A stretch of 6,813 bases of DNA from Propionibacterium sp. (GTDB taxonomy: Bacteria > Actinomycetota > Actinomycetes > Propionibacteriales > Propionibacteriaceae), in NCBI GenBank assembly GCA_012837465.1, contig DURG01000306.1, forward strand, positions 1 through 6,813. Reading direction: 5' to 3'. Positions 5,891 to 6,813 of the stretch are shown here, in pieces. Position 1 is the stretch's first letter. Each line of letters starts with the position of its first letter. The notes below the pieces were generated by a model. The model did no database searches. It was not told where the DNA came from and was given only the letters and a program-made list of their open reading frames with translations. A program made the position numbers and the translations under genes.

Positions 5891-6813
5891 GCGGCCGGTG
5901 CCCCGATCTCGGAGGTCAGCCGCGCGTCGGCACCGAGGGCCTTGAGCTCCTCGACGACGCGGCGCGGGTCGGTGCCGTTGGGCACCGCGAGCCGCAGGTG
6001 GGAGAACGTGGTGCCGGCGAGCTGCTCGACGGAGCCGGCGAGGATCGCGAGCTCGGCGCCGACGGCGTTGGAGGTGTGGGCGATCATCGGCATCGCCGCC
6101 CGCTCCCCTCTGGCCAGGACGTCGACGAGGGTGGCGTCCGCAGGTTCGACGTGGGCGTGCGGCGGGATGCCGAGCAGCGCTTGGCTCAGCCGGCCGTCGA
6201 GGCGTCGCACCACCTCGGTGAGCGGCCCGGATTCGACGATGCGGCCGGCGTCGAGGAGGGAGACGGAGTCGCAGATCTTCTTCACCACGTGCATCTCGTG
6301 GGTGATGACGAGGACGGCGAGCTCGGCGGGGGCGCGGTCGCGCAGCGAGACGATGAGGTCGAGGATCTCGTCGGTGGTGCGGGGGTCGAGCGCCGAGGTG
6401 GGCTCGTCGAACAGGAGCACGTCGGGGTCCGTGGCGAGGGCGCGGGCGATGCCGACGCGCTGGCGCATGCCGCCGGAGAGTTGCGCGGGGTAGGCGTTGC
6501 CCGCGTCGCCGAGGCCGACGAGGTTGAGCAGTTCGAGCGCCTTCTCGCGGCGCTTCTCGCGCGGGGTGCCGATGAGCTCGAGGGGGTACGAGACGTTGTG
6601 CTCGATGGTGCGCGAGTCGAACAGGTTGGCCTGCTGGAACACCAGGCCGATGCGACGGCGGGCCATGCGCAGCGCGTCGGAGCGGGCGGCCGTGAGGTCG
6701 ACTCCGTTGATCTCGACGGTGCCCGACGACGGGCGGTCGAGCATGGTGAGGCAGCGCACGAGGGTGGACTTGCCGGCGCCGGAGTGGCCGATGACGCCGT
6801 GGATCGAGCCGGC
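5887..6813 (-). CDS. metN: Methionine ABC transporter ATP-binding protein MetN (5' partial)
   Basis: ATPase subunit that powers methionine import, on the cytoplasmic face. The frame is open to the window edge and 308 residues are visible; by comparison with E. coli MetN about 30 N-terminal residues are missing, as the fragment starts just before the Walker A motif. Visible elements, in fragment numbering: Walker A GHSGAGKST (9-17), Q-loop FQQ (59-61), signature LSGGMRQR (112-119), Walker B VLLFDEP (132-138), D-loop SALD (140-143), and switch His172 in ITHEMH. All are intact, so the enzyme should be active. The C-terminal part, about 233-308, has the length and pattern of the NIL domain, which in characterised MetN binds methionine and shuts down transport when the cell is replete. 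GTG at 6759 lies inside the domain, after Walker A, and is not the start. Any upstream SAM riboswitch or repressor site would be outside the window. Confidence 0.95.
   Translation of the reverse strand, partial: AGSIHGVIGHSGAGKSTLVRCLTMLDRPSSGTVEINGVDLTAARSDALRMARRRIGLVFQQANLFDSRTIEHNVSYPLELIGTPREKRREKALELLNLVGLGDAGNAYPAQLSGGMRQRVGIARALATDPDVLLFDEPTSALDPRTTDEILDLIVSLRDRAPAELAVLVITHEMHVVKKICDSVSLLDAGRIVESGPLTEVVRRLDGRLSQALLGIPPHAHVEPADATLVDVLARGERAAMPMIAHTSNAVGAELAILAGSVEQLAGTTFSHLRLAVPNGTDPRRVVEELKALGADARLTSEIGAPAA

Noticed and set aside
4184..6493. A 769-codon open frame on the plus strand, antisense to metQ, metI and metN
   Set aside because: It is made of shadow codons of three well-supported genes and runs across their boundaries. 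Its product is rich in Arg, Gly, Asp and Val with no recognisable domain, and long antisense frames are expected at this GC content.

Overview
The window reads as chromosome from a high-GC Gram-positive actinobacterium. Codons are strongly G/C at the third position. The two solute-binding proteins are lipoproteins with lipoboxes, as expected for a single-membrane cell. The secreted deacetylase carries a Trp/Cys repeat of a kind I associate with actinobacterial secreted proteins. A Propionibacteriaceae-like host is possible, but that is a guess and nothing here proves it.

Layout: three blocks, six protein-coding genes, all but two complete. (1) Plus strand, 1-2917: the 3' part of a carbohydrate ABC uptake operon. 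It holds a 5'-truncated MalF-type permease, a complete MalG-type permease and a complete lipoprotein sugar-binding protein, tightly packed in that order. (2) Minus strand, 3009-4088: a secreted NodB-family polysaccharide deacetylase with a duplicated N-terminal Cys/Trp module, convergent with the sugar operon. A long imperfect hairpin (2943-2997) in the 91-bp gap probably terminates both sides. (3) Minus strand, 4265-6813: metN (5' end cut by the window edge), metI and metQ, a complete set of components for D-/L-methionine uptake of the MetNIQ type. A perfect 17-bp stem-loop (4199-4243) follows metQ and separates it from the deacetylase, which has a possible promoter of its own.

How the genes work: the binding lipoprotein captures an unidentified sugar and hands it to the two permeases. 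No ATPase for this transporter lies in the window; in many actinobacteria such importers borrow a shared MsiK-type ATPase encoded elsewhere, which is inference here. MetQ captures methionine, MetI forms the channel, and MetN hydrolyses ATP and carries a C-terminal NIL domain that in characterised homologues binds methionine and inhibits transport. The deacetylase is predicted to act outside the membrane on an N-acetylated glycan, plausibly peptidoglycan or another wall polymer.

The gene content is ordinary and I found no undescribed multi-gene system. The points most worth a second look are the duplicated Cys/Trp module fused to the deacetylase, the Cys replacing Gly in its first catalytic motif, and a run of three hairpins between metI and metQ. 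The gene-free stretches are all under 300 bp (2918-3008, 4089-4264, 5108-5209) and are described below. No tRNA, rRNA, CRISPR, insertion sequence or attachment site was seen.
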